Positions 15,400 to 22,474 of a stretch of DNA of 56,426 nucleotides are shown here, one piece after another (position 1 is the stretch's first letter; every line of letters begins with the position of its first letter). The DNA is from Alphaproteobacteria bacterium (lineage in GTDB: Bacteria; Pseudomonadota; Alphaproteobacteria; Rhizobiales; JAJFHC01), in assembly GCA_021775805.1 (NCBI GenBank), contig JAJFHD010000152.1:1-56426 (forward strand). The letters are read 5' to 3'. The notes under the pieces are model-generated. The model saw nothing but the letters and a program-made list of their open reading frames with translations, did no database searches and was not told where the DNA came from. The translations under genes were made by a program, and so were the position numbers.

Positions 15400-15957
15400 A
15401 TGAGCACGGAAATGAAGCCCACCAAGCATTTTACCCTGACCCGGTTTTTCGGCGGAACTGAGCGCGGCGTTTGCCTCCAGCTCACGGACCGGGAACGCGC
15501 CGTCAACCCGCCCTACTTCTCACTGACGAAGAGCGATGCCCTGGAGCTCGCCGCTGCCCTCGTCCAGTTCGCCAACGACACCCTGCCGGGAGACGACACT
15601 CCTGCTCCTGCGTCTCCCACCAAGCCACGCCGCATGACATTCAACAACGTGGTGCAGGGCGATCTCGTAACCCTGTCGTACAGGGGCCATGGCGTCGAGT
15701 GCAAGTTCCTGGGCTTCACGGACAACAGCGAGAAATACAGCGAGAAGCCCCGCTTCGCCAAAGCTCTTCACCTGAAGGATTGGGCACAGTGCAAGACGTG
15801 GGGCCAGCTGGAACAGAAGCAGGCTGACGATCACGAAGAGTATGGTTATCACTTCCACGCTATCTTCGAAGAAGAGGACGGATCGACGTTCGGCGCCTAC
15901 CTCTTTAAAGGTGCCTGGTGCGTGGGCAGCTCGGCGGACCGCGCAAGCCTGTCGTAA
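15400..15957 (+). CDS. Hypothetical protein under operator site A
   Basis: 185 residues, not recognised. The N-terminal third (LTRFFGGTERGVCLQLTDRE; SLTKSDALELAAALVQFAND) resembles a small phage protein that carries a helix after a beta hairpin; the C-terminal part is beta-rich and acidic (HAIFEEEDGSTFGAYLFKG). No membrane segment. Strong TTAAAAAGGAGATGAAG leader and a dedicated, probably regulated promoter. Confidence 0.7.
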   Translation: MSTEMKPTKHFTLTRFFGGTERGVCLQLTDRERAVNPPYFSLTKSDALELAAALVQFANDTLPGDDTPAPASPTKPRRMTFNNVVQGDLVTLSYRGHGVECKFLGFTDNSEKYSEKPRFAKALHLKDWAQCKTWGQLEQKQADDHEEYGYHFHAIFEEEDGSTFGAYLFKGAWCVGSSADRASLS

Positions 15958-15964
15958 AATGATC

Positions 15965-15978
15965 CCCTTGTACAAGGG
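15965..15978 (+). repeat. 14-bp perfect palindrome CCCTTGTACAAGGG
   Basis: A palindrome without loop lies between the genes, just ahead of a TTAAAAAGGAG leader. It begins with the same CCCTTGTA that opens the nearby promoter-like sites, but no -10-like box follows at 16-17 bases, so it looks like a remnant or a protein-binding site rather than a promoter. Confidence 0.5.
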
Positions 15979-15999
15979 CACTTAAAAAGGAGAAAGATT

Positions 16000-16512
16000 A
16001 TGACCACCGAATTTGAGAAAGACATCGCCGAGGCCATCCACGACGCGCTGACGTGGGAAGAGTTCAAAAATCACCTGTTCGATTTCAACACTGCCAACAA
16101 CGGGTGCCACAAGGTCCTGCGAGTCTCCCACACCACCACTGTCGATGGCGAGGCACAGTTCACCGTCGTCATGAAAGTGGACGAGGACAAGCGGGAGGGA
16201 TTCATCCGCGACGCGATGGAGGACGAGACAGACGAAGAGCCACTGCATGACTCGAAGGGTCCTGAGGTCTCTTGGGAAGACGTCCAGGGCAAGGGCTACG
16301 GCGGGAAAGCATATGGCATCGAGGTTGATGGAGTCTGGCGCGGCCAGTGGGTCCTGGACGGCGATATTGATTCCGTTCGCTGGGTCTTCAAAAGACCGCT
16401 GAACGACGATAGGCTGGTGGTGACCGACACGGAGGAAGGGCCCACAGTAAACGCGCCGGGAGCCCCGGGGGATGTCACCTTCTTCGAGTGGGTTCCATTT
16501 TATATCAAATAA
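16000..16512 (+). CDS. Hypothetical protein, MTTEFEKDIAE paralogue 1
   Basis: 170 residues. It shares its first 11 residues, MTTEFEKDIAE, and its C-terminal half with the 92-residue protein at 16789-17067: both have a V.WEDV/I...G.AY...V.G...GQW.L segment, a F.RPL block and a final WVP. The extra middle section is acidic. Family not recognised. Strong TTAAAAAGGAGAAAGATT leader. Confidence 0.7.
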   Translation: MTTEFEKDIAEAIHDALTWEEFKNHLFDFNTANNGCHKVLRVSHTTTVDGEAQFTVVMKVDEDKREGFIRDAMEDETDEEPLHDSKGPEVSWEDVQGKGYGGKAYGIEVDGVWRGQWVLDGDIDSVRWVFKRPLNDDRLVVTDTEEGPTVNAPGAPGDVTFFEWVPFYIK

Positions 16513-16525
16513 TTTGGGGCCACCC

Positions 16526-16562
16526 CTTGTAAAGCTGATATGGCACATTATATCAGCTTTAC
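16526..16562 (+). promoter_or_regulatory. Promoter with overlapping operator-like palindrome (site B)
   Basis: CTTGTA (16526-16531) is 16 bases from TTATAT (16548-16553). A perfect 13-bp inverted repeat, GTAAAGCTGATAT (16529-16541) and ATATCAGCTTTAC (16550-16562), overlaps both boxes with an 8-base centre. Core and spacing equal those of site A. A dimeric regulator is the likely ligand; the phage HTH protein at 48491-48736 is a candidate. Confidence 0.7.
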
Positions 16563-16591
16563 TACGCTGTTACTTAAAAAGGAGAAAGATT

Positions 16592-16792
16592 ATGGACCGC
16601 CGCAAAGAGAAGAGAATGGACCGGAAAAACGCAAGCCGGAAGGATGACGCCGTCTGGGAGGCCTTCTCCATCGGGTGCGCTGTCAGCTACTTCGGAGAAG
16701 AAGCCTACCCTCCCCGCCTCCGCACCAACCCCTACCCGCCCGGTCGCAGGCATGACGAGTACAACCGTGGACGCAAAGGAGAGAAATCATGA
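16592..16792 (+). CDS. Small basic hypothetical protein under operator site B
   Basis: 66 residues, very basic N-terminus (MDRRKEKRMDRKNASRKDD), then AFSIGCAVSYFGEEAYPPRL and a Pro/Arg-rich tail. Not recognised. The ATG at 16592 follows TTAAAAAGGAGAAAGATT; an in-frame upstream reading would run through the promoter. Its last bases overlap the next start. Confidence 0.65.
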   Translation: MDRRKEKRMDRKNASRKDDAVWEAFSIGCAVSYFGEEAYPPRLRTNPYPPGRRHDEYNRGRKGEKS

Positions 16793-17067
16793 CCACCGAG
16801 TTTGAGAAAGACATCGCCGAGATGGGTGAGCCGGTGGAGTGGGAAGACATCGAAGAAGGGGAGGCCTACGCTGTCACCGTCGGTGGCGAGTACAAGGGTC
16901 AATGGGCTCTTCTGAAAAAGACTACCAGAGGCTGGAACCTGTTTGAGCGTCCTCTGACCACTGCCACCTTGCATGTTTGGAAGGACGGAAACGTCGGGCC
17001 TGGCGCGCCCCGTCCGAACCAGCCCGGCCGCTTCGACTCTGTCCAGCTCAATAAGTGGGTTCCATAA
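16789..17067 (+). CDS. Hypothetical protein, MTTEFEKDIAE paralogue 2
   Basis: 92 residues, a shorter paralogue of 16000-16512 with the same MTTEFEKDIAE start and the same order of WEDIEEGEAYAV, GEYKGQWAL, FERPL and a C-terminal WVP. The pair probably arose by duplication followed by loss or gain of the middle part. A single small beta-rich domain is likely. AAAGGAGAGAAATC precedes the ATG, which overlaps the previous stop. Confidence 0.7.
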   Translation: MTTEFEKDIAEMGEPVEWEDIEEGEAYAVTVGGEYKGQWALLKKTTRGWNLFERPLTTATLHVWKDGNVGPGAPRPNQPGRFDSVQLNKWVP

Positions 17068-17073
17068 TCATTG

Positions 17074-17108
17074 AGGTCCCTTGCGGCGCTACAGGGGACC
17101 TACTATCT
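17074..17108 (+). promoter_or_regulatory. Promoter-like site CTTGCG-N17-CTATCT with inverted repeat
   Basis: CTTGCG (17080-17085) and CTATCT (17103-17108) are 17 bases apart. AGGTCCC (17074-17080) and GGGACCT (17095-17101) form a 7-bp inverted repeat across the spacer. A TAAACAGGAG leader follows. Weaker than sites A and B. Confidence 0.5.
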
Positions 17109-17152
17109 TACTCATGCGGGGAAAGCGCGCCCGCCTAAACAGGAGAAAGACC

Positions 17153-17773
17153 ATGACAGCAGCAGCCATTAAGATCGAGAACTCCAAGATCGTCGTCCAA
17201 GGCGTTTTCAAGACCAAGTCTGAAGCCCAGGGCCAGGGCAACGCATATGATATCGTCGAGGGCCCCGAAGACTTCGGTCCCGGGTACACCAGCGTCGCAA
17301 TCACTGAGCTGCACAACCGCCTGGCGGACAAGCCCGTCAAAAAGTTCAAGAACCGGAAGGCAGTAACCGAGCGCGTCTGGACTCTGATCGCCCGCATGGA
17401 GAATGCAGAGCCCGAGACGGAAGAGAAGCCTGCGCCGGTCGCCAAGAAGCCCGCCGCTACGAAGGCGGGTGCCAAGGCCTACCGTCGTGAGCCTTGTGAC
17501 ACGGTTTACCCGTGCCGCGAGGGCACCAAGCAGGCCGCCGTCGTGGATGCCTTCGTGGAACTGGAGCCGACGACTATTGAAGACATCGTGGAATGGCTCA
17601 TCGCCAACACCGTCTTCACCAACGCCTCCAAGGCTCAGGTGTCTGCGACCATCTCCTATGACCTCTGCACGGTGAAGGGGTATGGCTACAAGAAAGACGA
17701 GCAGGGCCGCTACAGTCTTCTGACGCCAGGCGACTCTGGGATCCCCGCCCACACTCCGAAGAAAGGAAAATAA
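17153..17773 (+). CDS. Hypothetical protein with winged-helix-like C-terminus
   Basis: 206 residues. The N-terminal part is beta-rich; residues about 85-110 are an Ala/Pro/Lys linker (EEKPAPVAKKPAATKAGAK); the last 75 residues (EGTKQAAVVDAFVELEPTTI then EDIVEWLIANTV... GRYSLL) look like a winged helix and recall DUF3489-type domains. DNA binding is plausible. The ATG at 17153 follows TAAACAGGAGAAAGACC. It lies just upstream of queC, separated by a terminator-like hairpin. Confidence 0.65.
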   Translation: MTAAAIKIENSKIVVQGVFKTKSEAQGQGNAYDIVEGPEDFGPGYTSVAITELHNRLADKPVKKFKNRKAVTERVWTLIARMENAEPETEEKPAPVAKKPAATKAGAKAYRREPCDTVYPCREGTKQAAVVDAFVELEPTTIEDIVEWLIANTVFTNASKAQVSATISYDLCTVKGYGYKKDEQGRYSLLTPGDSGIPAHTPKKGK

Positions 17774-17781
17774 TGCCGAGC

Positions 17782-17806
17782 GCGGCCAGGTGCTGTGCCT
17801 GGCCGC
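17782..17806 (+). terminator. Terminator-like hairpin before queC
   Basis: A perfect 9-bp stem, GCGGCCAGG (17782-17790) and CCTGGCCGC (17798-17806), 7-base loop, followed by TCCTTGTTT. It ends the upstream gene's transcript or forms a leader structure for queC, whose ATG lies 26 bases further on. A preQ1 riboswitch was considered but no characteristic pseudoknot sequence is visible. Confidence 0.6.
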
Positions 17807-17832
17807 TCCTTGTTTATGAAAAGGAACGAACT

Positions 17833-18615
17833 ATGAAACCAACACCAACTAAGGCCCTCGTCATCCTGTCGGGGGGACAAGACTCCACCACGTGCCTGTA
17901 CTGGGCGAAGAAGGAGTTCGACGAGGTCCACGCTGTCACGTTTGACTACGGCCAGCGGCACTCCGTTGAGGTGCAGGCGGCACGGATCATCGCCAGGCTC
18001 GCCGGCGTTGCCAGCCATCGGGTCATCGCCATCCGGGACTTACTCCACGGAACGTCTCCCCTCGTCAATCCCTCTAGTGAGCTGGAGCAATACGAGGACC
18101 ATCAGTCGCTGCCCGGCGGGCTGGAGAAGACCTTTGTGCCCATGCGCAACCAGCTCTTCATCACCATCGCGGCCAACCACGCCTACTGCATTGGCATCAG
18201 TAATCTGGTGACGGGAGTGTGCCAGGAAGACTTTGGCGGCTACCCCGACTGCACCGAGGCCTTTATCCACTCCCTCACTCGTGCGATCCAGGAAGGTACG
18301 TTCACAGGCAAGGACGGGGCTCTGGGCAGCTTCTTCATCCACACCCCGCTCATGTACCTGACCAAGAAAGAGTCGGTGCTCGTGGCGCACGGGCTTGAGG
18401 GCTGCATGAGAGCGCTTCAGTGGTCGCATACGGCTTACGATGGGGAGTACCCCCCAACCGGCCGCGATCATGCTTCTCTCCTGCGGGCCAAGGGCTTCGA
18501 GGAGGCAGGCCTGCCTGACCCCCTCGTTCTGCGGGCGGTAGCGGAAGGAGTGATGTCAGTGCCTGATACTCCCAACTACGTCTTCTTCCATCCGAGGTTC
18601 TACGATGCTCCCTGA
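17833..18615 (+). CDS. queC: QueC-like 7-cyano-7-deazaguanine synthase lacking zinc cysteines
   Basis: 260 residues. QueC converts 7-carboxy-7-deazaguanine with ammonia and ATP to preQ0 through an amide intermediate. The PP-loop SGGQDSTTC (residues 13-21), FDYGQRH, FVPMRNQLF and TGVCQEDFGGYPDC match the family closely. The zinc site does not: where E. coli QueC has four cysteines (TCY and CGHCAAC), this protein reads HTAY and TGRDHAS, that is Ala201, Thr209, Asp212 and Ser215, while the flanking LLRAKGFEEAGLPDP is normal. It is the only pathway gene on the rightward strand. ATG at 17833 follows AAAAGGAACGAACT. Confidence 0.9.
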   Translation: MKPTPTKALVILSGGQDSTTCLYWAKKEFDEVHAVTFDYGQRHSVEVQAARIIARLAGVASHRVIAIRDLLHGTSPLVNPSSELEQYEDHQSLPGGLEKTFVPMRNQLFITIAANHAYCIGISNLVTGVCQEDFGGYPDCTEAFIHSLTRAIQEGTFTGKDGALGSFFIHTPLMYLTKKESVLVAHGLEGCMRALQWSHTAYDGEYPPTGRDHASLLRAKGFEEAGLPDPLVLRAVAEGVMSVPDTPNYVFFHPRFYDAP

Positions 18616-18985
18616 GCTTGTGTGGTACGCTCCTGAGAATGGGGCGAGGCCTGTGAGAGCCAGCCGTGTCCGGCAAGACACTAAAGACAGCAGGTACTGG
18701 CACATAAAGGTAGAGCACCCGATCGTGCCCTATCTCTGCACGGTGCCGGGCACCTGTCTAACGGAGAGGAGCGTCTCTGGCACTTTCTCCCCGGGGCAGA
18801 CTGTGTGGTTCCGCCTGTACGCGACAGACCGAGCAAAGAAAGGAGTCATCGTTTCGCGTGATGAGAAGAGGCCCGACCTGTGGAAGGTGAGGTTCTCCCA
18901 GAGCTTCAGTCCTTCCTACGGATATACGTCCATGTGTGAAGAACACCAACTGAGGAGTGACGATGATGAGCAAGACGATCTATAG
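18605..18985 (+). CDS. Hypothetical protein downstream of queC
   Basis: 126 residues, not recognised; beta-rich with a central GQTVWFRLYATDRAKKGVIV segment and an acidic tail DDDEQDDL. Its ATG lies 11 bases inside the end of queC, so it is coupled to queC translation. A role in nucleotide metabolism is suggested by position only. Confidence 0.6.
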   Translation: MLPELVWYAPENGARPVRASRVRQDTKDSRYWHIKVEHPIVPYLCTVPGTCLTERSVSGTFSPGQTVWFRLYATDRAKKGVIVSRDEKRPDLWKVRFSQSFSPSYGYTSMCEEHQLRSDDDEQDDL

Positions 18986-19205
18986 AAACGTCCCGGTTCG
19001 GAAGTGGTGGCGGAAGCCCGGTGAGTTGGGGGCTGTCACAACGGTTGGAACCACCGTGCAATGGCGGGGTCTGATGAAGGTGATCGGAAAGCATTTGAAG
19101 GCGGGCGGAGCGGTAGAGCTCGAGACCCGTCGAGTGGCGCATGAGGGCGCTGGGAGCCGGGCGTCGGGCAAGATTTACGAAGTCTGCGACGTGGTTCTCT
19201 ATTGA
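18963..19205 (+). CDS. Small basic hypothetical protein
   Basis: 80 residues, basic (about 10 Lys and 8 Arg), with a Trp-rich KWWRKPGELG segment. Not recognised. GAGGAG lies upstream of two adjacent ATGs (18963 and 18966). It overlaps the previous gene and is the last one before the AT-rich gap. Confidence 0.55.
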   Translation: MMSKTIYRNVPVRKWWRKPGELGAVTTVGTTVQWRGLMKVIGKHLKAGGAVELETRRVAHEGAGSRASGKIYEVCDVVLY

Positions 19206-19493
19206 GTCTATTAGTAATACAGCGAAATAGGAGTGTCCTGTTTTTGACACTCGCAAGTTCGTAGAGCCAATAGAGCCAATAGGGCAGGACAAACGTATAT
19301 AAAGATCAGCGGGTTAATCCTAATGAGCTTAGAGGAAAGTTTAACCAATAACAGCCTATAGGTACCAATAGGGCTAAGCCGCTGGTTTTTCTAGGTTAAT
19401 TGAATTGACGCGGTCCTAGAGCGACTCGCTCATAGATTCAGGGACTTAACTCAAAATATCAAAAACTGCCAATAGCCTGAGAGGGGTTAATTC
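19206..19493 (+). promoter_or_regulatory. AT-rich repeat-bearing gap between early and late genes
   Basis: 288 bases without a gene. It holds a 7-bp hairpin GAGTGTC...GACACTC at about 19231-19252; CCAATA(G) repeats at 19267-19273, 19276-19282, 19345-19350, 19365-19371 and 19469-19475; three GGTTAAT motifs (about 19312, 19394 and 19485); TATATA at 19296; and GANTC sites at 19204, 19423, 19435 and 19502. TTGACA within the hairpin is a perfect -35 hexamer but lacks a clear -10. A late promoter, a replication origin or both would fit this position. Confidence 0.6.
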
Positions 19494-19898
19494 GTGCGAG
19501 AGACTCGATTGTGGAATAAAATCCGGGACAACGCCCCCGGGAAATGGGTGCGGGTGGAGAACAGTCTTTCTTCGGGTTTCCCGGACTGTATTGTGCTGTA
19601 TCAAGGAGCCGTGAGTCTGGTGGAATTGAAGAGCGTTGATGGGTACGGAGGAAACATGGGACTCACCAAGGTTCAAATGAGGTGGATGAACACCTGGTGT
19701 GAGCTGGGAGGAAGGGCTTTTGCGTTGATTCGGACAGTGTCTAAACGGCACGGAATTGAGATCTTCCTCGTGTCTGGCCATGCACTGCACTACGGGGCAA
19801 AGGTGGACAGGATGTTCCTTGTCAGGCATTACACGCGGTGGTGGCTGGAGGAGATAGATTGGATGGATCTAGGCAGTGCCTTGTGGGACAGCCGCTGA
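19494..19898 (+). CDS. PD-(D/E)xK nuclease-like protein
   Basis: 134 residues. SSGFPDCIVLYQGAVSLVELKS has the PD...(D/E)xK pattern of VRR-NUC/Holliday-type nucleases (Asp at about 31, Glu-x-Lys at about 44-46), with a Trp-rich N-terminus and Arg-rich C-terminus. It may resolve branched DNA before packaging; its place directly upstream of the terminase genes supports this. The start is GTG at 19494 after GAGAGGGG. Confidence 0.72.
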   Translation: MRETRLWNKIRDNAPGKWVRVENSLSSGFPDCIVLYQGAVSLVELKSVDGYGGNMGLTKVQMRWMNTWCELGGRAFALIRTVSKRHGIEIFLVSGHALHYGAKVDRMFLVRHYTRWWLEEIDWMDLGSALWDSR

Positions 19899-19930
19899 GC
19901 TTGTATTGATGGGGAGAAGGAGACCTTGCT

Positions 19931-20389
19931 ATGGCTAGACCAGAACTGCCCAATGCGAAACAGCAGGCTTTTTGTCGTGAGTACGTGAAAGACTTTAATG
20001 GGGCCGCTGCCGCTAGGCGGGCTGGGTACAGCAAGACTGGCGCTGCTCCTCAGGCATCGCTTTTGCTAACAAAGCCTAATATTCAGTCTTATATCGGCGG
20101 CATATTGCGCGATCGGGAGCGGAGATCGGAGATATCTGTGGACAAGATTGTTCAGGGATTTGCCCGCATCGCCTGGCCCGAGGAGTACGGGGAGAAGCAG
20201 GAGGGACTGGCGGACGGTCTTCGTGCCGTATTGCTAGAGCCCGACGTAAAGGACCGTCTCTCCGCCCTAGACAAGCTGGCTCGCCATATGGGAATGTACG
20301 ACGACAAGTTGAGGTTGGAAGGCAAGGACGGAGGTCCTGTGATCTTTAAGACGATCTACGAGAAAGGAAAAGGCGATGAAGAAGGATGA
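19931..20389 (+). CDS. terS: Terminase small subunit
   Basis: 152 residues. The N-terminal LPNAKQQAFCREYVKDFNGA and AAARRAGYSK form the helix-turn-helix of the Terminase_2 family, which recognises the packaging site; NIQSYIGGILRDRERRSEIS continues the family pattern and the C-terminus is charged. AAGGAG precedes the ATG. It lies upstream of the large subunit, separated by a small zinc-ribbon gene and a direct repeat. Confidence 0.87.
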   Translation: MARPELPNAKQQAFCREYVKDFNGAAAARRAGYSKTGAAPQASLLLTKPNIQSYIGGILRDRERRSEISVDKIVQGFARIAWPEEYGEKQEGLADGLRAVLLEPDVKDRLSALDKLARHMGMYDDKLRLEGKDGGPVIFKTIYEKGKGDEEG

Positions 20390-20395
20390 AGTTTG

Positions 20396-20644
20396 ATGGG
20401 CTACAGAAGAAAGACGGTCCTTCAGTGTGACAGGAAGGGCTGCAAAGACCCCGGGTGGACTGTGCAATACCTCGAGGATGATACTCACTCGTTGACCCAG
20501 GTCAATGACATGATCGCTCGGGATGGCTGGTCCATTGAGTGGTTCGGAGAGACACGGGTCGTCACCTGTCGTACTTGTAACGACGCAGACAGCTCCTCGC
20601 GAAATGCCGCGCGCAGGAATGAGCGAGGGAGTCCTGTCGAATGA
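20396..20644 (+). CDS. Small zinc-ribbon-like protein
   Basis: 82 residues with two Cys pairs, CDRKGC near the N-terminus and CRTC near residue 59, around IARDGWSIEWFGETRVVTC, the layout of a small zinc ribbon. It sits between the terminase genes but has no recognised family. ATG at 20396 has AAGGA upstream; a TTG three bases earlier is possible. Confidence 0.6.
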   Translation: MGYRRKTVLQCDRKGCKDPGWTVQYLEDDTHSLTQVNDMIARDGWSIEWFGETRVVTCRTCNDADSSSRNAARRNERGSPVE

Positions 20645-20677
20645 TCGGACCCTCCCTGTATATTACGGCCTATTGTC

Positions 20678-20733
20678 TCCTCTTTGGTGCGTCGACATTT
20701 CCGGGGGCCTTCCTCTTTGGTGCGTCGACATTT
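20678..20733 (+). repeat. 23-bp direct repeat between terminase genes
   Basis: The 23-bp unit beginning TCCTCTTTGGTGCGTCGACA occurs at 20678-20700 and again at 20711-20733, 33 bases apart, in the non-coding gap between the zinc-ribbon gene and terL. Two exact copies at such a place make it a candidate packaging (pac) or terminase-binding site, or a regulatory element for terL. Confidence 0.8.
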
Positions 20734-20774
20734 GCGGTGGTCTTCCCCGTTAGCCTTCTCTTTCGGAGGGATCG

Positions 20775-22151
20775 TTGGAGATAGTCAAGCGGGTCCGCCC
20801 CTATCAGCAACCCCTGCACCGTCACATGATCAATGGTGGCAAGAGAGCCATTGAGATTGCCCATAGACGGTGGGGCAAAGACGAGATAGCCCTTGCGGTT
20901 ACCTGTGAGCTTGCCCACCGTCGTCCAGCCTCTTACTGGCACTGCCTCCCGGAGTATGAGCAGGCCCGCAAGGCTCTGTGGAACGGCATCAATGCTCACA
21001 CGGGACAGAGGAGGATTGACGAGGCCTTCCCGCCCGAGATCAGAGCCTCCAAGGACGAGCAGCAGATGCTCATCAAGTTCAAGAACGGATCCACCTGGCA
21101 ACTGATAGGAAGCGACCGATACGATGCGACGGTTGGCGCCGGCGTGGCGGGTATCGTCTATTCTGAGTGGGCCCTGGCCAACCCGAGCGCCTGGGGCTAT
21201 CACCGCCCGATGCTACAGGAGAACGACGGCTGGGCGATGTTCATTACGACACCCCGTGGACGGAACCACGCCAAGTCGATGTACGATATGGCTTGCAAGA
21301 GCCCGAGGTGGTTCGCGGAGCGGAGCACGGTCAACGATACGGGAGCTTTGAGTGAAGAGGACCAGATTGAGACCCTGTACGAGTATCAGGCCCTCTACGG
21401 GGAGGACATGGGGCGGGCCCAGTTTGAACAGGAGTATCTCTGCTCATTCAACGCCGCCATCATGGGAGCGTTCTACGCCCTTGAAATGGCGAAGGTCCGA
21501 TCCGAGGGGAGGATCCGAGAGGTTAACCCTGTACCTGGCTACCCTGTTCACACGGCATGGGATATCGGTGTCACAGATGATACGAGCATTTGGTGGTTCC
21601 AAGTCGTAGGCAACATGATCCTCGTCTTTGACTGCTATACGGCCTCAGGCGTCGGCGTCGACCACTACGCCACGATCTGCCACGACCACGCCAAGGAGCA
21701 CGGTTACGAGAGGGGGTTCGACTTCGTTCCCCATGACGCGAAGGTGAAAGAGTGGGGCACTCCGGGAGCGAGGACCCGAGTCCAGTCGATGATCCGCGAG
21801 CGCCTGAATCCGAAGCTCATCCCTCTCGCAGGAAAGCTAGACGGCATCAACGCGGCCCGTATCACACTTAAGCGATGCCACTTTCATCCGAGGTGTGAGG
21901 ACGTCGGCATCGCCGCTCTTGAGCAGTATAGACGAGAGTGGGATGACGAGAAGAAGAACTTCAAACAGTCGGAGGTCCGGGACTGGACGACCCACCTCGC
22001 GGACGCGTTCCGATACCTGTCCACGGCGTGGCGTGAGGTTGACCCCGCTCCGACCAAGGGACCCTCACTAGAACAGAGACTGATAAAGAAGCCGACGCTG
22101 GACGAACTGGTGAAGGCGATGGAACTCGAAAGAGAGGCGGGGCATTACTGA
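20775..22151 (+). CDS. terL: Terminase large subunit
   Basis: 458 residues. ATPase: IEIAHRRWGKDEIAL is the variant Walker A (RRWGKD), IVYSEWALAN carries the Walker B/catalytic Glu region (YSEW), and FITTPRGRNH the coupling motif. Nuclease: AWDIGVTDDTSIWW (Asp-x-Gly), then later acidic residues in DWTTHLADAFRYL. The order fits phage TerL that packages DNA by headful. Start is TTG at 20775 with an excellent CGGAGGG site; no ATG lies at the right place. Confidence 0.92.
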   Translation: MEIVKRVRPYQQPLHRHMINGGKRAIEIAHRRWGKDEIALAVTCELAHRRPASYWHCLPEYEQARKALWNGINAHTGQRRIDEAFPPEIRASKDEQQMLIKFKNGSTWQLIGSDRYDATVGAGVAGIVYSEWALANPSAWGYHRPMLQENDGWAMFITTPRGRNHAKSMYDMACKSPRWFAERSTVNDTGALSEEDQIETLYEYQALYGEDMGRAQFEQEYLCSFNAAIMGAFYALEMAKVRSEGRIREVNPVPGYPVHTAWDIGVTDDTSIWWFQVVGNMILVFDCYTASGVGVDHYATICHDHAKEHGYERGFDFVPHDAKVKEWGTPGARTRVQSMIRERLNPKLIPLAGKLDGINAARITLKRCHFHPRCEDVGIAALEQYRREWDDEKKNFKQSEVRDWTTHLADAFRYLSTAWREVDPAPTKGPSLEQRLIKKPTLDELVKAMELEREAGHY

Positions 22152-22474
22152 TGACGGATTATGAGAAGGGGCGTGAGGACGCATTTAATGAGGTCCGGGA
22201 ATTCATACAGAGGTGGCCAGACAGCAAACTCGGGGCACAGATGCGGGCGTTCCTTTCCCTAAGAGGCGCAGGGAAGACGGGCGCCACAATCACGGACCAG
22301 CGATGTAAGACGTGCCGGTTTTGGGGAGCGCAGAGGGACGATCAAACGCTTGGCCCTTGTACGAACCCGAAAAACCAAGTACATCGTTTGCAAGACCTGA
22401 CGATTCAGACAAGCGAGCCGATCGCCACCCTCGACAGAGCTCTGTGTTCAGAATGGACCAGAAAGAATGAATGA
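22151..22474 (+). CDS. Hypothetical protein with CxxC-type knuckle
   Basis: 107 residues. The N-terminal half is helical; the C-terminal half has CKTCRFWG, GPCTNPKN and LCSEW, a four-cysteine pattern like that in 13255-13440. Function unknown. It starts by overlapping the terL stop (TGATG) and ends inside the portal gene start, so it belongs to the head operon. Confidence 0.65.
   Translation: MTDYEKGREDAFNEVREFIQRWPDSKLGAQMRAFLSLRGAGKTGATITDQRCKTCRFWGAQRDDQTLGPCTNPKNQVHRLQDLTIQTSEPIATLDRALCSEWTRKNE

Noticed and set aside
17774..17832. preQ1 riboswitch in front of queC
   Set aside because: The hairpin is a simple 9-bp stem with terminator-like tail; no class I or II aptamer sequence was visible.
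17798..17836. CTTGTT-N16-CTATGA as a promoter for queC
   Set aside because: The -10-like box would overlap the queC start codon and give a leaderless or truncated message.
20678..20733. Possible CRISPR array
   Set aside because: Only two repeat copies with a 10-base spacer; no third unit and no cas genes.
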